Shown: positions 29,586-39,694, numbered from the stretch's first letter. The stretch is DNA of 64,000 bases from Thiobacillus sp. (GCA_021166845.1 JAJPEP010000064.1:1-64000); one strand, 5' to 3'. Notes: a model not told the origin generated them from the sequence alone. Made by a program: numbers and translations.

Positions 29586-30347
29586 TCAGAATTCGCACAG
29601 CCCGGCGGCATCGTTGGTCACCAGCTGTTCCAGCAAATGCCGCACCTGCAGCATCACTTCAGCCAGCACGGGCTGGATTTTCCCCATCTGGATGCCGTCG
29701 GTCGACAAGCCGCGCCCGGCCGCATGGTTCACCACCGCGCCCACCGCCGCGTAGCAGATCGACAGCTCGCGCGCCAGGTAGGCTTCGGGCATGCCGGTCA
29801 TTCCCACCATCTCGGCGCCGTCGCGTTCCATGCGGTTGATTTCGGCCGCCGTTTCCAGGCGCGGCCCCTGCGCCGCCCCATACACGCCGCCGTCGCGCAG
29901 GCTGATACCGGCGCTGAGCGCGGCCTGCAGCAGTGCGGCGCGCATGGCATCGCAATAGGGAAAGGTGAAATCGAGGTGGGTGACCGGCTTGTCGCTTTCG
30001 ACAAAATACGTCGCGGCGCGGCCATGCGTGTAGTCGATGATCTGGTCGGGGATGACCAGCGTGCCGGGAATCAGGTCGGGATGAATGCCGCCGACGGTGG
30101 CCACCGACACCACGCGATCGACGCCATGATCCTTCAGCGCCCACAGGTTGGCGCGGTAGTTCACCTCGTGCGGCGGGATGGTGTGGCCGTAGCCGTGACG
30201 CGCCAGGAAGATCACGTCCTGGCCGCAGATGCGGCCGAAGGTAAGCGCGCCCGAAGGTTCGCCGTAGGGCGTACGCCCCACCTGGCGGTGGGTGATTTCA
30301 AGATTGGCGAGCTGGGTGAGCCCGGTGCCGCCGATGATGCCTAGCAT
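29586..30347 (-). CDS. mtnP: Methylthioadenosine/methylthioinosine phosphorylase
   Basis: This 253-residue member of the purine phosphorylase family 2 recycles the methylthio by-product of polyamine synthesis. Diagnostic stretches are LGIIGGTGLT, LARHGYGHTIPPHEVNYRAN and the substrate-binding EMVGMTGMPEAYLARELSI. It starts 1 bp after the hpt stop. The coupling to hpt suggests the hypoxanthine-yielding methylthioinosine route, but substrate preference is inferred from context. Confidence 0.87.
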   Translation of the reverse strand: MLGIIGGTGLTQLANLEITHRQVGRTPYGEPSGALTFGRICGQDVIFLARHGYGHTIPPHEVNYRANLWALKDHGVDRVVSVATVGGIHPDLIPGTLVIPDQIIDYTHGRAATYFVESDKPVTHLDFTFPYCDAMRAALLQAALSAGISLRDGGVYGAAQGPRLETAAEINRMERDGAEMVGMTGMPEAYLARELSICYAAVGAVVNHAAGRGLSTDGIQMGKIQPVLAEVMLQVRHLLEQLVTNDAAGLCEF

Positions 30348-30348
30348 G

Positions 30349-30894
30349 TTATTTATCCTTCAAAGCATAGATGGCGGGCAGGTTGCGCCACAGCCCGTAA
30401 GCGTCCATGCCGCAACCGAACACATAGCGGTTGGGCACGTCCAGCCCTACAAAATCGGCCCGGACCGGTTTGGCGAGGCCGGTGTCCTTGTCGGTCAGCA
30501 CCGCCGACCATATCCGCGCCGCGCCCATGTGCAGAAGCTTGTCGCGAATCGCCGCCAGCGTCTCCCCCTCATCCAGGATGTCGTCCAGCACCAGCACGCT
30601 GCGGCCCGCCACGTTTTGCCCCGGCAGCACCCGCCATTCCATCTCGCCACCGGTGGTATTGCCCCGATAGCGCGTCACGTGCAGGTAATCAAATTCCAGC
30701 GGAAAATTCAGTCGCGGGAGAAGTTGCCCGGCAAACACCACCGCCCCGCCCATCACCGCCAGCACCAACGGAAAATCCGCTGCCAATGCGACGTTGATCT
30801 CGCCAGCCAGACGGTTGATGACGGCCTGTACCGTGTCGGCAGACGCGACACACTCGGCATTGTCCAGCAACTGTTGCGCTTCAAGCGGCGTCAT
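30349..30894 (-). CDS. hpt: Hypoxanthine-guanine phosphoribosyltransferase
   Basis: This 181-residue salvage enzyme has the PRPP-binding loop VLVLDDILDEGETL, the purine-binding segment ADFVGLDVPNRYVFG and an N-terminal VMGGAVVFAGQL. The ATG at 30894 gives MTPLEAQQLLDNAEC; the extension further upstream overlaps the divergent ampD. It is co-transcribed with mtnP, whose product feeds this reaction. Confidence 0.93.
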   Translation of the reverse strand: MTPLEAQQLLDNAECVASADTVQAVINRLAGEINVALAADFPLVLAVMGGAVVFAGQLLPRLNFPLEFDYLHVTRYRGNTTGGEMEWRVLPGQNVAGRSVLVLDDILDEGETLAAIRDKLLHMGAARIWSAVLTDKDTGLAKPVRADFVGLDVPNRYVFGCGMDAYGLWRNLPAIYALKDK

Positions 30895-30972
30895 GAGGTA
30901 GGGCCGATTCGACAAAAGCCGGCAGTCTAAGCGATGTTTCCGGACTTCGCACGGCTCGAGTAAGCTTGCGCC

Positions 30973-31533
30973 ATGTCGCTTTCCTCGCCCCATCCCGACG
31001 TCCTCGATGCCGCTGGCTGGCTTTCCGCCGCCCGCCGGCTGCCCTCGCCCAACTGCGACGCCCGCCCGGAAGGTGCTGCGATCGAGCTCATCGTCCTCCA
31101 CAACATTTCGCTGCCGCCGGGCGTGTTCGACGGCGATGCGGTCATCGATCTGTTCACCAACCAGCTCGACTGGGACGCGCACCCGTATTTCCAGGAGATC
31201 CGCGGCATCAAGGTGTCGGCCCATTTCTTCATCCGCCGCGACGGCACGCTGATCCAGTTCGTGCCGTGCAGCCTGCGCGCCTGGCATGCCGGGGTGTCGA
31301 GCTGGCGCGAACGCGAACGCTGCAACGATTTTTCCATCGGCATCGAGCTGGAAGGCACAGACGACCTGCCGTTCACCGAAGCGCAGTACGCCAGCCTGCT
31401 TCCGTTGCTGCAATCGCTTAAACAAGCGTATCCGATCCGGGCGGTGGCGGGGCACAGCGACATCGCGCCGGGGCGCAAGACCGATCCGGGTGTGTGTTTT
31501 GAGTGGGAGCGGGTGCGGACGTTGGTGGGGTGA
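30973..31533 (+). CDS. ampD: 1,6-anhydro-N-acetylmuramyl-L-alanine amidase AmpD
   Basis: This 186-residue cytoplasmic zinc amidase of muropeptide recycling has zinc ligands in the expected segments: IVLHNISLPPG, AWHAGVSSW and AGHSDIAPGRKTDPG (His and Asp). The family signature SIGIELEG is also present. It is divergent from hpt. The partner glycosidase NagZ is encoded at 48.4 kb in this window. Confidence 0.94.
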   Translation: MSLSSPHPDVLDAAGWLSAARRLPSPNCDARPEGAAIELIVLHNISLPPGVFDGDAVIDLFTNQLDWDAHPYFQEIRGIKVSAHFFIRRDGTLIQFVPCSLRAWHAGVSSWRERERCNDFSIGIELEGTDDLPFTEAQYASLLPLLQSLKQAYPIRAVAGHSDIAPGRKTDPGVCFEWERVRTLVG

Positions 31534-31864
31534 GACGTTTGGTGTTTTCCGGCAGAATTTCGCCATGTGCGGCTCGTGCAGGGCACATTAAGCTCAGGCG
31601 AAATGCACCCTGCAAGCCACAAGCGCCGAATGCCCTCGTCACAAGCGCGCAAACTGTCCCGTCACCGCCGGCCTGGTTTTGACCTGCCTCCCCTCTCAGT
31701 CCCGCCGAAAATTGAGCCTGCCGGGTGGATCAGCGGCAAAGGTGTCTGAGCCCCGCTCAAAAGAAAGTGACTAGCCGCCGGGCTACCCCCGGCCAACGAC
31801 CCCAGCCCAACGAAACACTCCCCACCCACGGTAAAATCCCCCCTCCAAACATCAGGATTCCCCC
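31534..31864. other. 331-bp intergenic stretch, no gene supported
   Basis: There is no credible coding region. Around 31690-31740 the sequence CCCGCCGAAAATTGAGCC followed by GGATCAGCGG resembles, from memory only, terminal sequence of IS21-type elements. No transposase remnant is recognisable. The purT promoter presumably lies in the last 100 bp. Confidence 0.3.
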
Positions 31865-33061
31865 ATGCGTCTCGGCACCCCGCTCTCGCCCTCCGCCACC
31901 CGCGTCATGCTGCTGGGCGCGGGCGAACTCGGCAAGGAAGTCATCATCGCGCTGCAGCGGCTTGGGGTCGAAGTCATCGCGGTGGATCGCTACGCCGACG
32001 CACCCGGCCACCAGGTCGCACACCGCGTCCATGTCATCGACATGAGCGACGGCGCAGCCTTGCGCGCATTGATCGAAAAAGAGAAGCCGCACCTGGTGGC
32101 GCCGGAAATCGAGGCCATCGCCACCGAAACCCTGCTGGAAATCGAGGCCGCCGGGCTTGCCGAAGTCATCCCCACCGCGCGCGCCGCCAATCTGACCATG
32201 AACCGCGAGGGCATCCGCCGGCTGGCTGCCGAAACGCTGGGACTGCCGACCTCGCCCTTTATATTTGCCGACAGTCTGGTCGAAATGACGGCCGCGGCCG
32301 AAAAGCTGGGCTACCCGGTGATCGTCAAGCCGGTGATGTCGTCGTCCGGGAAGGGCCAGTCGCGGGTGGATGACGCCAGCCAGCTGCAGGCGGCGTGGGA
32401 GTATGCCGCCCGCGGCGGGCGGGTGAACAAGGGGCGCGTCATCGTCGAGGGCGTGATCGATTTCGAGTACGAAATCACGCTGCTGACCGTGCGTGCGTTG
32501 GGTCGCTCAGGTGAAATCGAAACGCATTTCTGCGCGCCCATCGGCCACCTGCAAGTGAAAGGCGATTACGTCGAATCATGGCAGCCGCAGGCGATGTCGG
32601 CCGTAGCGCGGCAACGCGCGCAGGAGATCGCAGCCGCCGTCACCGGCAACCTCGGCGGACGCGGCCTGTTCGGCGTGGAGCTGTTCGTCAAGGGTGACAG
32701 CGTGTGGTTTTCCGAAGTCAGCCCGCGCCCGCACGACACCGGAATGGTGACGATGGCGACGCAGCGGCAGAACGAGTTCGAGCTGCACGCGCGCGCCATC
32801 CTCGGCCTGCCGGTCGACGTAGGCCTGCGCGAACCCGGCGCCTCGGCAGTCATTTACGGCGGCATGGATGCAACCGGCATCGCCTACGATGGCATCGCTG
32901 AAGCCTTGAGCACGCCTGGCGTCGACCTGCGGCTGTTCGGCAAGCCCGAAGCCTTTCCCCGTCGCCGCATGGGGGTGGCGCTCGCCACCGCCGCCGGCAC
33001 GGACGAGGCGCGTCAGCGCGCCAAGGCCGCGGCGGCGGCCGTAAAGCCGGTCAAGGTCTGA
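31865..33061 (+). CDS. purT: Formate-dependent phosphoribosylglycinamide formyltransferase
   Basis: This 398-residue ATP-grasp enzyme makes formyl-GAR from formate and ATP in purine synthesis. Motifs: [13 protein letters not shown] at the N-terminal domain, [10 protein letters not shown], the ATP-grasp core [17 protein letters not shown] and the metal-binding [17 protein letters not shown]. It gives the cell a folate-independent formylation route. It is the first of three plus-strand genes before typA. Confidence 0.97.
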   Translation: MRLGTPLSPSATRVMLLGAGELGKEVIIALQRLGVEVIAVDRYADAPGHQVAHRVHVIDMSDGAALRALIEKEKPHLVAPEIEAIATETLLEIEAAGLAEVIPTARAANLTMNREGIRRLAAETLGLPTSPFIFADSLVEMTAAAEKLGYPVIVKPVMSSSGKGQSRVDDASQLQAAWEYAARGGRVNKGRVIVEGVIDFEYEITLLTVRALGRSGEIETHFCAPIGHLQVKGDYVESWQPQAMSAVARQRAQEIAAAVTGNLGGRGLFGVELFVKGDSVWFSEVSPRPHDTGMVTMATQRQNEFELHARAILGLPVDVGLREPGASAVIYGGMDATGIAYDGIAEALSTPGVDLRLFGKPEAFPRRRMGVALATAAGTDEARQRAKAAAAAVKPVKV

Positions 33062-33064
33062 GCG

Positions 33065-33157
33065 ATGCGAATCCATTACGAACGCCTCGGCGGTGACGAA
33101 GTCCTACATCGAACAGTCGACCGCCTTTACGACCTGATGGACGAAAACTCTCGATGA
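33065..33157 (+). pseudogene. Remnant of a group II truncated haemoglobin gene
   Basis: A 30-codon frame starts 3 bp after purT. Its residues HYERLGGDEVLHRTVDRLYD and the following LMDE match the N-terminal helices of group II truncated globins (YERIGG...VDRFYDLMD pattern). It then ends at a TGA, and no frame downstream contains the haem pocket or distal part before the next gene. A small functional peptide cannot be excluded, but a decayed gene is the simpler reading. Confidence 0.6.
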
Positions 33158-33202
33158 CTCATCCGATGGACCCCGGCAAATCGCACGGCCAACCGCAATA
33201 AG

Positions 33203-34459
33203 ATGAAGCGCTTCATTCTTTGGTGCGCGCTGTTCACGATGCTGGCCGGGCTCACCGTGCTGCCCTGGCTGATGCTGGACGATGCGCCGGCGATCGAGCC
33301 CCCCGCCGAATTTCGCCGCACCGACCTGGCCTGGGTCAGATCGCTGTTCCAGAAGCACGACCCGCGCCGGCAGACGCCCGATGTGATTCAAAGCATCCAG
33401 CTCGACGAGGCCGAACTCAACCGCCTGCTCAATTACGCGGTCGAGCTGCGCCAGGTCAGCGGCATCGCCGCCGAGCTCACGCCCGGCCTGGCCACCCTCA
33501 CCGCCACCATGGCGATTCCGCGCAACCCGTTTGGCCGCTATCTCAACCTCACCGCCGACGTGGCGGATGTCCCCGACGGCATTCGCATCCGGAGCCTGCG
33601 GCTGGGCAGCCTGCCGCTGCCGGGCGCGCTGGCCGACGGGATTGCGCGCCTGGCGCACCGCTGGCTGCGCCGCGACGAAACCTACGCTTCGCTGGCCGAT
33701 GCGTTTTCCCGGGTGAATTTCGACGAAAACCAGGCCACCCTGGACTACCGCTGGCATCCCATCCTGCTAACCCGGCTGGAACGAAAAAGCGCTGACCTGC
33801 TGATCGCGCCGGAAGACCAGGCACGCATGCTGGTCTATGCCGAGCTTTTGAATGCCCTGCTGAAACCTCACCCGCACGGCAGCACTGTACCGCTGGTGCA
33901 GGTTGTCGCGCCGCTGTTTGCCCACGCGCACGCACGCGGCGGCAACGCGGACGAGGAAAATAGTGCGGCGCTCACCGCGCTCGCTGCGTATCTGGCCGGC
34001 ATCAGCCTGCCCAGGCTGCTGGAAGGCGACAGCCAGTCGATCCGGCGGGCGCCGCGTGTGCTGTTGTCGCTGAACGGGCGGCGCGATTTTGCCGAACACT
34101 TCGTGATTTCAGCCGCGCTCGCCGTCAATGCCGGCAGCCGGCTGACCAATGCCATCGGCCTGATCAAGGAAGAAGAAGACGCCGACAAGGGATCGGGCTT
34201 CAGCTTCACCGATCTGGCCGCCAACCGCGCCGGGATCAAGCTGGGCGAACTTGCCACCGGCGGCGGCGCCGCACGCGTACAGCAACGGCTGGCCTCCGCC
34301 CGCAGCGATAACGACTTGCTGCCGGATTTTCGCGATCTGCCGGAATTCATGTCGCAGGCCGAGTTCGACCGCCGCTTCGGCCCCATCGGCAGCCCCCGTT
34401 ACCAGAAAGTCATCGACCGCATCGACGCACGACTGGGCGCGCATCCGCTTGCACAGTAA
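33203..34459 (+). CDS. Membrane-anchored protein of unknown function
   Basis: This 418-residue protein has an N-terminal signal-anchor (MKRFILWCALFTMLAGLTVL) followed by a large, presumably periplasmic region with no transmembrane segment. Notable stretches are QLDEAELNRLLNYAVEL near residue 68, NGRRDFAEHFVISAALA and the C-terminal EFDRRFGPIGSPRYQKVIDR. I do not recognise a domain. The coding quality is normal, the frame intact, and it precedes typA by about 50 bp with its own promoter between. Confidence 0.78.
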   Translation: MKRFILWCALFTMLAGLTVLPWLMLDDAPAIEPPAEFRRTDLAWVRSLFQKHDPRRQTPDVIQSIQLDEAELNRLLNYAVELRQVSGIAAELTPGLATLTATMAIPRNPFGRYLNLTADVADVPDGIRIRSLRLGSLPLPGALADGIARLAHRWLRRDETYASLADAFSRVNFDENQATLDYRWHPILLTRLERKSADLLIAPEDQARMLVYAELLNALLKPHPHGSTVPLVQVVAPLFAHAHARGGNADEENSAALTALAAYLAGISLPRLLEGDSQSIRRAPRVLLSLNGRRDFAEHFVISAALAVNAGSRLTNAIGLIKEEEDADKGSGFSFTDLAANRAGIKLGELATGGGAARVQQRLASARSDNDLLPDFRDLPEFMSQAEFDRRFGPIGSPRYQKVIDRIDARLGAHPLAQ

Positions 34460-34474
34460 ATAGTCAATAAACCC

Positions 34475-34483
34475 TGTTACAAT
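34475..34483 (+). promoter_or_regulatory. Extended -10 promoter before typA
   Basis: TG-T-TACAAT is an extended -10 element 31 bp before the typA ATG. A 17-bp spaced -35 would be AGTAAA, which is weak, as expected for extended -10 promoters. It is flanked by AACCC and GGGTT. Confidence 0.5.
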
Positions 34484-34513
34484 GTTGGGTTTCCCGCATC
34501 ACGGCCCTACATC

Positions 34514-36346
34514 ATGTCCCGCAAGCTCCGCAACATCGCCATCATCGCGCACGTCGACCATGGCAAAACCACGCTGGTCGACCAGCTCCTCAAACAGTCC
34601 GGCACCTTCCGCGACAACCAGGCGGTTGACGAGCGGGTGATGGACTCCAACGATCTGGAAAGGGAGCGCGGGATCACCATCCTGGCGAAGAACACCGCCA
34701 TCATGTACGGCGACCACCACATCAACATCGTCGACACCCCTGGCCACGCCGACTTCGGCGGTGAAGTCGAGCGCGTGCTCGGCATGGTCGATGGCGTGGT
34801 GCTGCTGGTCGATGCGGTCGAAGGCCCGATGCCGCAGACGCGCTTCGTCACCAAGAAGGCGCTGGCGCTGGGCCTCAAGCCCATCGTCGTGATCAACAAG
34901 GTCGACCGCCCCGGTTCACGCCCGGACTGGGTCGTCGACCAGACCTTCGACCTGTTCGACAAGCTCGGCGCGACCGACGAGCAGCTCGACTTCCCGATCA
35001 TCTACGCTTCCGGCCTCAACGGCTGGGCATGCATGGACATGAAGGACGCGCCGTCGCATGGCGGAACCGCTGCCGACATGGTGCCGCTGTTCGATACCGT
35101 GCTGACTCACGTTCCCACCCCGCCCGGCTCGCCCGACGCGCCGCTGCAACTGCAGATCGCCGCGCTCGATTATTCGACCTACACCGGCCGTCTCGGCGTT
35201 GGCCGCGTGCTTAACGGCCGCATCAAGCCCGGCATGCCGGTCGTGGTGATGAACCACGAAGAGCAGGTTGCAACCGGCCGCATCAACCAGGTGCTCGGCT
35301 TCAAGGGTCTGGACCGGGTACCGGTGGAAGAAGCCGAAGCCGGCGACATCATCATCATTTCCGGCCTGGACACCATCGGCATCGGCGTCACCATCTGCGA
35401 CCGCGAAAACCCGGTCGGCCTTCCCGTGCTGCCGGTTGACGAACCGACGCTGAACATGGACTTCATGGTCAACGCTTCGCCGCTGGCCGGCACCGAAGGC
35501 AAGTTCGTCACCAGCCGCCAGATCCGCGATCGCCTGGCCAAGGAACTGCTGGTCAACGTCGCCTTGCGCGTCGATGAAACCGGCGATGCCGACGTCTTCC
35601 GCGTCTCCGGCCGCGGCGAACTGCACCTCACCATCCTGCTGGAAAACATGCGTCGCGAAGGCTTCGAGCTGGCTGTCGGCAAGCCGCGCGTGGTGTACAA
35701 GGAAATCAACGGCGAGAAATGCGAGCCGTATGAAAACCTCACCATCGACCTGGAAGACGAGCACCAGGGCGGCGTAATGGAAGAAATCGGCCGCCGCCGC
35801 GGCGAGCTGACCAACATGGAGTCCGACGGCAAGGGCCGCACCCGGCTGGAATACCACATTCCCGCACGCGGCCTGATCGGCTTTCAGTCCGACTTCATGA
35901 CGATGACGCGCGGCACCGGCCTGATGAGCCACGTGTTCGACGACTACGGTCCGGTGAAAGCCGACCTGCCCGGCCGCCACAACGGCGTGCTGGTCAGCCA
36001 GGACAACGGCGAAGCCGTGGCCTATGCCTTGTGGAAACTGGAAGACCGCGGCCGCATGTTCGTCAGCCCCGGCGACAAGCTGTACGAAGGCATGATCATC
36101 GGCATCCACAGCCGCGACAACGACCTGGTGGTCAACCCGATCAAGGGCAAGCAGCTCACCAACGTCCGTTCGTCCGGCACCGACGAAGCGGTGCGCCTGA
36201 CCACGCCGATCAAGCTGACGCTGGAATCCGCCGTGGAATTCATCGACGACGACGAACTGGTCGAGATCACGCCGAAGTCGATCCGTATCCGCAAGCGCTA
36301 CCTGCAGGAGCATGAGCGCAAAAAAGCATCGCGCGCAGCGGCGTAA
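34514..36346 (+). CDS. typA: Translational GTPase TypA/BipA
   Basis: This 610-residue GTPase of the EF-G-like family acts in ribosome assembly and stress adaptation. G1 is [15 protein letters not shown]2 [10 protein letters not shown]3 [12 protein letters not shown] and G4 NKVDRP. The C-terminal BipA-specific domain contains [19 protein letters not shown]. It is full length and followed by a strong terminator. Confidence 0.97.
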   Translation: MSRKLRNIAIIAHVDHGKTTLVDQLLKQSGTFRDNQAVDERVMDSNDLERERGITILAKNTAIMYGDHHINIVDTPGHADFGGEVERVLGMVDGVVLLVDAVEGPMPQTRFVTKKALALGLKPIVVINKVDRPGSRPDWVVDQTFDLFDKLGATDEQLDFPIIYASGLNGWACMDMKDAPSHGGTAADMVPLFDTVLTHVPTPPGSPDAPLQLQIAALDYSTYTGRLGVGRVLNGRIKPGMPVVVMNHEEQVATGRINQVLGFKGLDRVPVEEAEAGDIIIISGLDTIGIGVTICDRENPVGLPVLPVDEPTLNMDFMVNASPLAGTEGKFVTSRQIRDRLAKELLVNVALRVDETGDADVFRVSGRGELHLTILLENMRREGFELAVGKPRVVYKEINGEKCEPYENLTIDLEDEHQGGVMEEIGRRRGELTNMESDGKGRTRLEYHIPARGLIGFQSDFMTMTRGTGLMSHVFDDYGPVKADLPGRHNGVLVSQDNGEAVAYALWKLEDRGRMFVSPGDKLYEGMIIGIHSRDNDLVVNPIKGKQLTNVRSSGTDEAVRLTTPIKLTLESAVEFIDDDELVEITPKSIRIRKRYLQEHERKKASRAAA

Positions 36347-36380
36347 GCCCAACCCGGCCTTGCGCCGGGCTGCGTGACGA

Positions 36381-36408
36381 AAAGCCCGGCTTCGCGCCGG
36401 GCTTTTTT
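36381..36408 (+). terminator. Rho-independent terminator after typA
   Basis: A 7-bp stem GCCCGGC/GCCGGGC with a TTCGC loop, preceded by AAA and followed by six T residues. It ends the typA transcript 35 bp after the stop codon. Confidence 0.93.
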
Positions 36409-36435
36409 ACATGGGTCGCGGGTAAAATCGACGCC

Positions 36436-37728
36436 ATGCGCCCAATAGAAATCGGCCTCCTCGTCGGCCTTGCCGCCCTTATTTTCGCGACGGTTTTCCT
36501 GCTGCTGCGCATCCATGCGCTGCGGCGGGAACAAACCGGGCTGCCCGCCTTGCTGACGCAGGACATGGAAGCCCGTCATCGCGCGGTGTTGACCGACCTG
36601 CACGCGGGCCTCGCGCAGCAGTCCGACCGCATGCAGGGCCAGCTGGCGGCCCTGCAGATCGCGCAGACCGAGCGGCTGGCGGAAACCCGGGAAACCGTCA
36701 CCAGCCACCTCGGCCAGTTCCAGGCCGCGATGCTGGCAAAGCTGATCGAGCAGGGACGCGCCGAGCAAGGCATGCTGCAGGACACGCTGAAAGGCATGAC
36801 CGCGCAGTTCAGCGAGCGCGTGCAGCAGCTGTCGCGGACGGTCGACGGCCGGCTCAACGAAATCTCCGGCAAGGTCGCCGAGCGGCTCGACGAAGGCTTC
36901 AAGAAAACCAATGAGACCTTTACCTCGGTGATGTCGCGGCTGGCGGTGATCGACGAGGCGCAGAAGAAGATCGAGGGGCTGGCGTCCAACGTCGTGTCGT
37001 TGCAGGAGATATTGGGTGACAAGCGCTCGCGCGGCGCCTTCGGCGAAGTCCAGCTGGAAGCGCTGGTGCGGAACAGCCTGCCGCCCGATGCTTATGCATT
37101 CCAGCACACCCTGAAAAGCGGCGCGCGTGCCGATTGTGTGCTGATCCTGCCCGAGCCGACCGGCACGGTGTGCGTCGACTCCAAGTTCCCGCTGGAAAAC
37201 TACAGCCGCATGTTCGACGACAGCCTGCCGGCGACCGAGCGCGATGCGGCCAAGCGGCAGTTCAAGACGGACGTCAAAAAACATGTCGACGACATCGCCG
37301 CGAAATACATCGTCGCCGGCGAAACCTCGGACGGCGCGGTGATGTTCCTGCCAGCCGAGGCGGTGTTTGCGGAAATCCACGCCTACCATCCGGATCTGGT
37401 CGAGCACGCACAGAAAAAGCGCGTGTGGCTGACCTCGCCGACCACGCTGATGGCAGTGCTGAACACCGCGCGGGCGGTGATCCGCGATTCCGAGACCCGG
37501 CGCATGGCGCACGTGATCAAGGACGAGCTCTCCAAGCTGGCAAAGGACTTCGCGCGCTTCGACGAGCGCATGAAAAAGCTCGCCTCCCACATCGAGCAGG
37601 CCAACAAGGACGTGGGCGAGGTGCGCATCTCCAGCGACAAGATCAGCCGCCGCTTCCAGCAGATCGAGCGGGTCGAACTCGACCATCCGGACGCGGACGC
37701 CGCGCGCCTGCTCGACGCCGACGAATGA
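36436..37728 (+). CDS. rmuC: DNA recombination protein RmuC
   Basis: In this 430-residue protein an N-terminal membrane anchor (IGLLVGLAALIFATVFLLL) is followed by a long coiled coil (about residues 35-180). The RmuC domain carries SRGAFGEVQLEALVRNSLP, VCVDSKFPLENY and FLPAEAVFAEIHA. RmuC limits inversions at short inverted repeats and has a nuclease-like fold. It is followed after 4 bp by mtfA, so both are likely co-transcribed. Confidence 0.94.
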   Translation: MRPIEIGLLVGLAALIFATVFLLLRIHALRREQTGLPALLTQDMEARHRAVLTDLHAGLAQQSDRMQGQLAALQIAQTERLAETRETVTSHLGQFQAAMLAKLIEQGRAEQGMLQDTLKGMTAQFSERVQQLSRTVDGRLNEISGKVAERLDEGFKKTNETFTSVMSRLAVIDEAQKKIEGLASNVVSLQEILGDKRSRGAFGEVQLEALVRNSLPPDAYAFQHTLKSGARADCVLILPEPTGTVCVDSKFPLENYSRMFDDSLPATERDAAKRQFKTDVKKHVDDIAAKYIVAGETSDGAVMFLPAEAVFAEIHAYHPDLVEHAQKKRVWLTSPTTLMAVLNTARAVIRDSETRRMAHVIKDELSKLAKDFARFDERMKKLASHIEQANKDVGEVRISSDKISRRFQQIERVELDHPDADAARLLDADE

Positions 37729-37732
37729 GTCG

Positions 37733-38506
37733 ATGAACTGGTTCGCCCGCTGGCGGCGCGCCCGCCTTCTCGAACGGCATGCCATCCCGCCCGCGGCTTT
37801 CGACGCGACGGTCGCCGCCCTGCCGATCCTGCGCGGACTCGATGCCCCGGAGCGGACGCGCCTGCGCGAAGCCGCCAGCCTGTTCATCCACGACAAGACG
37901 TTTTCCGCCGCCGGCGGGGCGGACGTCGACGATGCCACCCAATACATCATCGCCCTGCAGGCCTGCCTGCTGACGCTCAACCTCGGCGAGGACAGCTACC
38001 GCGGCTGGAGCGAGATCATTCTCTATCCCGACGAATTCCTGCGCGACCTCGAGGAAATCGATGAGGCCGGAGTAGTGCATCGCTCGCGCGACATCCTGGC
38101 GGGAGAGTCCTGGCACGGCGGGCCGCTGGTGCTGTCGATCGCCGACGTTGAAACCAGCGGCCAGGCCGACGGCGTCAACGTGGTGCTGCACGAGTTCGCG
38201 CACAAGCTCGACATGTTGAACGGCGACGCCAACGGCTTTCCGCCGCTGCATCGCGGCATGGATGCCGCCGCCTGGGCGAGCGACTTCAGCGCGGCTTATG
38301 AGGATTTGTGCGCCCGTGTCGATGCGGGTGAGGACACGGCGATCGATCCCTACGCCACCGCCAACCCTGCCGAGTTTTTTGCGGTGCTGACCGAGGTGTT
38401 CTTCGAGACGCCACGCCTGCTCGACGCCGAATACCCGGCGATTTACCGGCAGTTGCAGCAGTTCTACCGCCAGCATCCGCTGGCGCGACTGGAAGCCCAT
38501 GCCTGA
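37733..38506 (+). CDS. mtfA: MtfA-type zinc peptidase (M90)
   Basis: This 257-residue protein is a relative of E. coli MtfA, which binds and inactivates the glucose repressor Mlc and has aminopeptidase activity. The zinc motif is VVLHEFAHKLDMLNG with a downstream Glu in NPAEFFAVLTEVFFE. Other family blocks are FIHDKTFSAAGG and WSEIILYPDEF. Whether an Mlc-like target exists in this organism is unknown. Confidence 0.9.
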   Translation: MNWFARWRRARLLERHAIPPAAFDATVAALPILRGLDAPERTRLREAASLFIHDKTFSAAGGADVDDATQYIIALQACLLTLNLGEDSYRGWSEIILYPDEFLRDLEEIDEAGVVHRSRDILAGESWHGGPLVLSIADVETSGQADGVNVVLHEFAHKLDMLNGDANGFPPLHRGMDAAAWASDFSAAYEDLCARVDAGEDTAIDPYATANPAEFFAVLTEVFFETPRLLDAEYPAIYRQLQQFYRQHPLARLEAHA

Positions 38507-39659
38507 GTCCCGCACCGCCGCCCGCGTGGCCGGCATCGCGCCGTTCCATGTGATGGACATCCTGGCGCGGGCGCAGGCGCTGGAAGCCGTCGGCTGCGAC
38601 ATCATCCATCTCGAAATCGGCGAGCCGGACTTCGCCACCCCCGTCCCCATCGTCGAGGCCGGAGTCGCCGCGCTGCGCGCCGGCCACACGCACTACACCG
38701 GCGCCCCGGGTCTGCCGGCACTGCGCGAAGCCATTGCCGGATTTTATGCAGGCCGCTGGCGGGCCGCGGTCGACCCCGCGCGCATCGTCGTCACCCCGGG
38801 TGCATCGGGTGCGCTGCTGCTGGCGCTCGGCTTGCTGGCCGGCCCCGGCGACGAGGTTCTGATGGCCGACCCCGGCTATCCCTGCAACCGCCATTTCGTC
38901 CGCTTTTGCGATGCGCGCGCCGTCACCGTTGCGGTCGATGCCGCCAGCGGCTTTCAGCTCACGCTCGAATCCATCCAGCGTCACGCCACCGCGGCCACCC
39001 GCGCCGTGCTGATCGCCAGCCCCTCCAACCCAACCGGCACCGTGATCGCTCCGGGCGAACTCGGACGCATCCACGACTGGTGCACCGCCCGCAGCGTGGC
39101 GCTAATCGTCGACGAGATCTACCTGGCGCTGACCTACGACGGCGCCGAGCACAGCGCCGCGCGCTGGGACGACGTCTTCGTCATCAACAGTTTCTCGAAA
39201 TATTTCCTGATGACCGGCTGGCGGCTCGGCTGGCTGGTGGCGCCAGCCTGGGCCATGGCGGCGCTGGAGCGGCTGGCGCAGAACCTGTTTCTGGCGGCCT
39301 CCACCCCGGCGCAACATGCTGCGCTGGCGGCATTCTCGCCCGCAACCCTGGATGAGCTTGAAATCTGCAAGGCTGAATTGCGCGTACGCCGCGATTTCAT
39401 GCTTCCCGCTCTGCGCGAACGCGGCTTCGTCATCCCCGCCCAACCGCAAGGAGCGTTTTATCTGTATGCCGACTGCAGCGCGCATACCGGCGACAGCTTC
39501 GGTTTTGCGCAGGCTTTGCTGGAACAGGTCGGTGTGGCGGCGACTCCAGGCCTCGACTTTGGCCAGCACCAGCCGCAGCGCTATCTGCGCATCGCCTACA
39601 CGCAGCCGCTTCCGCGCCTGGTTGAGGCCATAGCCAGACTGGACAGGTTTCTAACTTAA
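38499..39659 (+). CDS. PLP-dependent aminotransferase, class I/II
   Basis: This 386-residue fold-type I enzyme is related to aspartate/alanine aminotransferases. The PLP lysine is in SFSKYFLMTGWRLGW, preceded by SPSNPTGTVI, the Asp in VDEIYLALTY and TPGASGALLLAL. The C-terminal Arg of LRIAYTQPLP would bind the substrate carboxylate. It overlaps mtfA by 8 bp. The amino-acid substrate is not deducible. Confidence 0.88.
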   Translation: MPESRTAARVAGIAPFHVMDILARAQALEAVGCDIIHLEIGEPDFATPVPIVEAGVAALRAGHTHYTGAPGLPALREAIAGFYAGRWRAAVDPARIVVTPGASGALLLALGLLAGPGDEVLMADPGYPCNRHFVRFCDARAVTVAVDAASGFQLTLESIQRHATAATRAVLIASPSNPTGTVIAPGELGRIHDWCTARSVALIVDEIYLALTYDGAEHSAARWDDVFVINSFSKYFLMTGWRLGWLVAPAWAMAALERLAQNLFLAASTPAQHAALAAFSPATLDELEICKAELRVRRDFMLPALRERGFVIPAQPQGAFYLYADCSAHTGDSFGFAQALLEQVGVAATPGLDFGQHQPQRYLRIAYTQPLPRLVEAIARLDRFLT

Positions 39660-39694
39660 GTAGCGCACGTACCCGCCGCAGCAAAACACAGGCG

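Noticed and set aside
30349-31566. hpt extended to 405 residues
   Set aside because: The extension is antisense to ampD, which has all its zinc-ligand motifs; the ATG at 30894 gives a normal-length enzyme.
31567-31749. A 60-codon frame between ampD and purT
   Set aside because: No ribosome-binding site, no signal or domain, and composition unlike the neighbouring genes; treated as non-coding.
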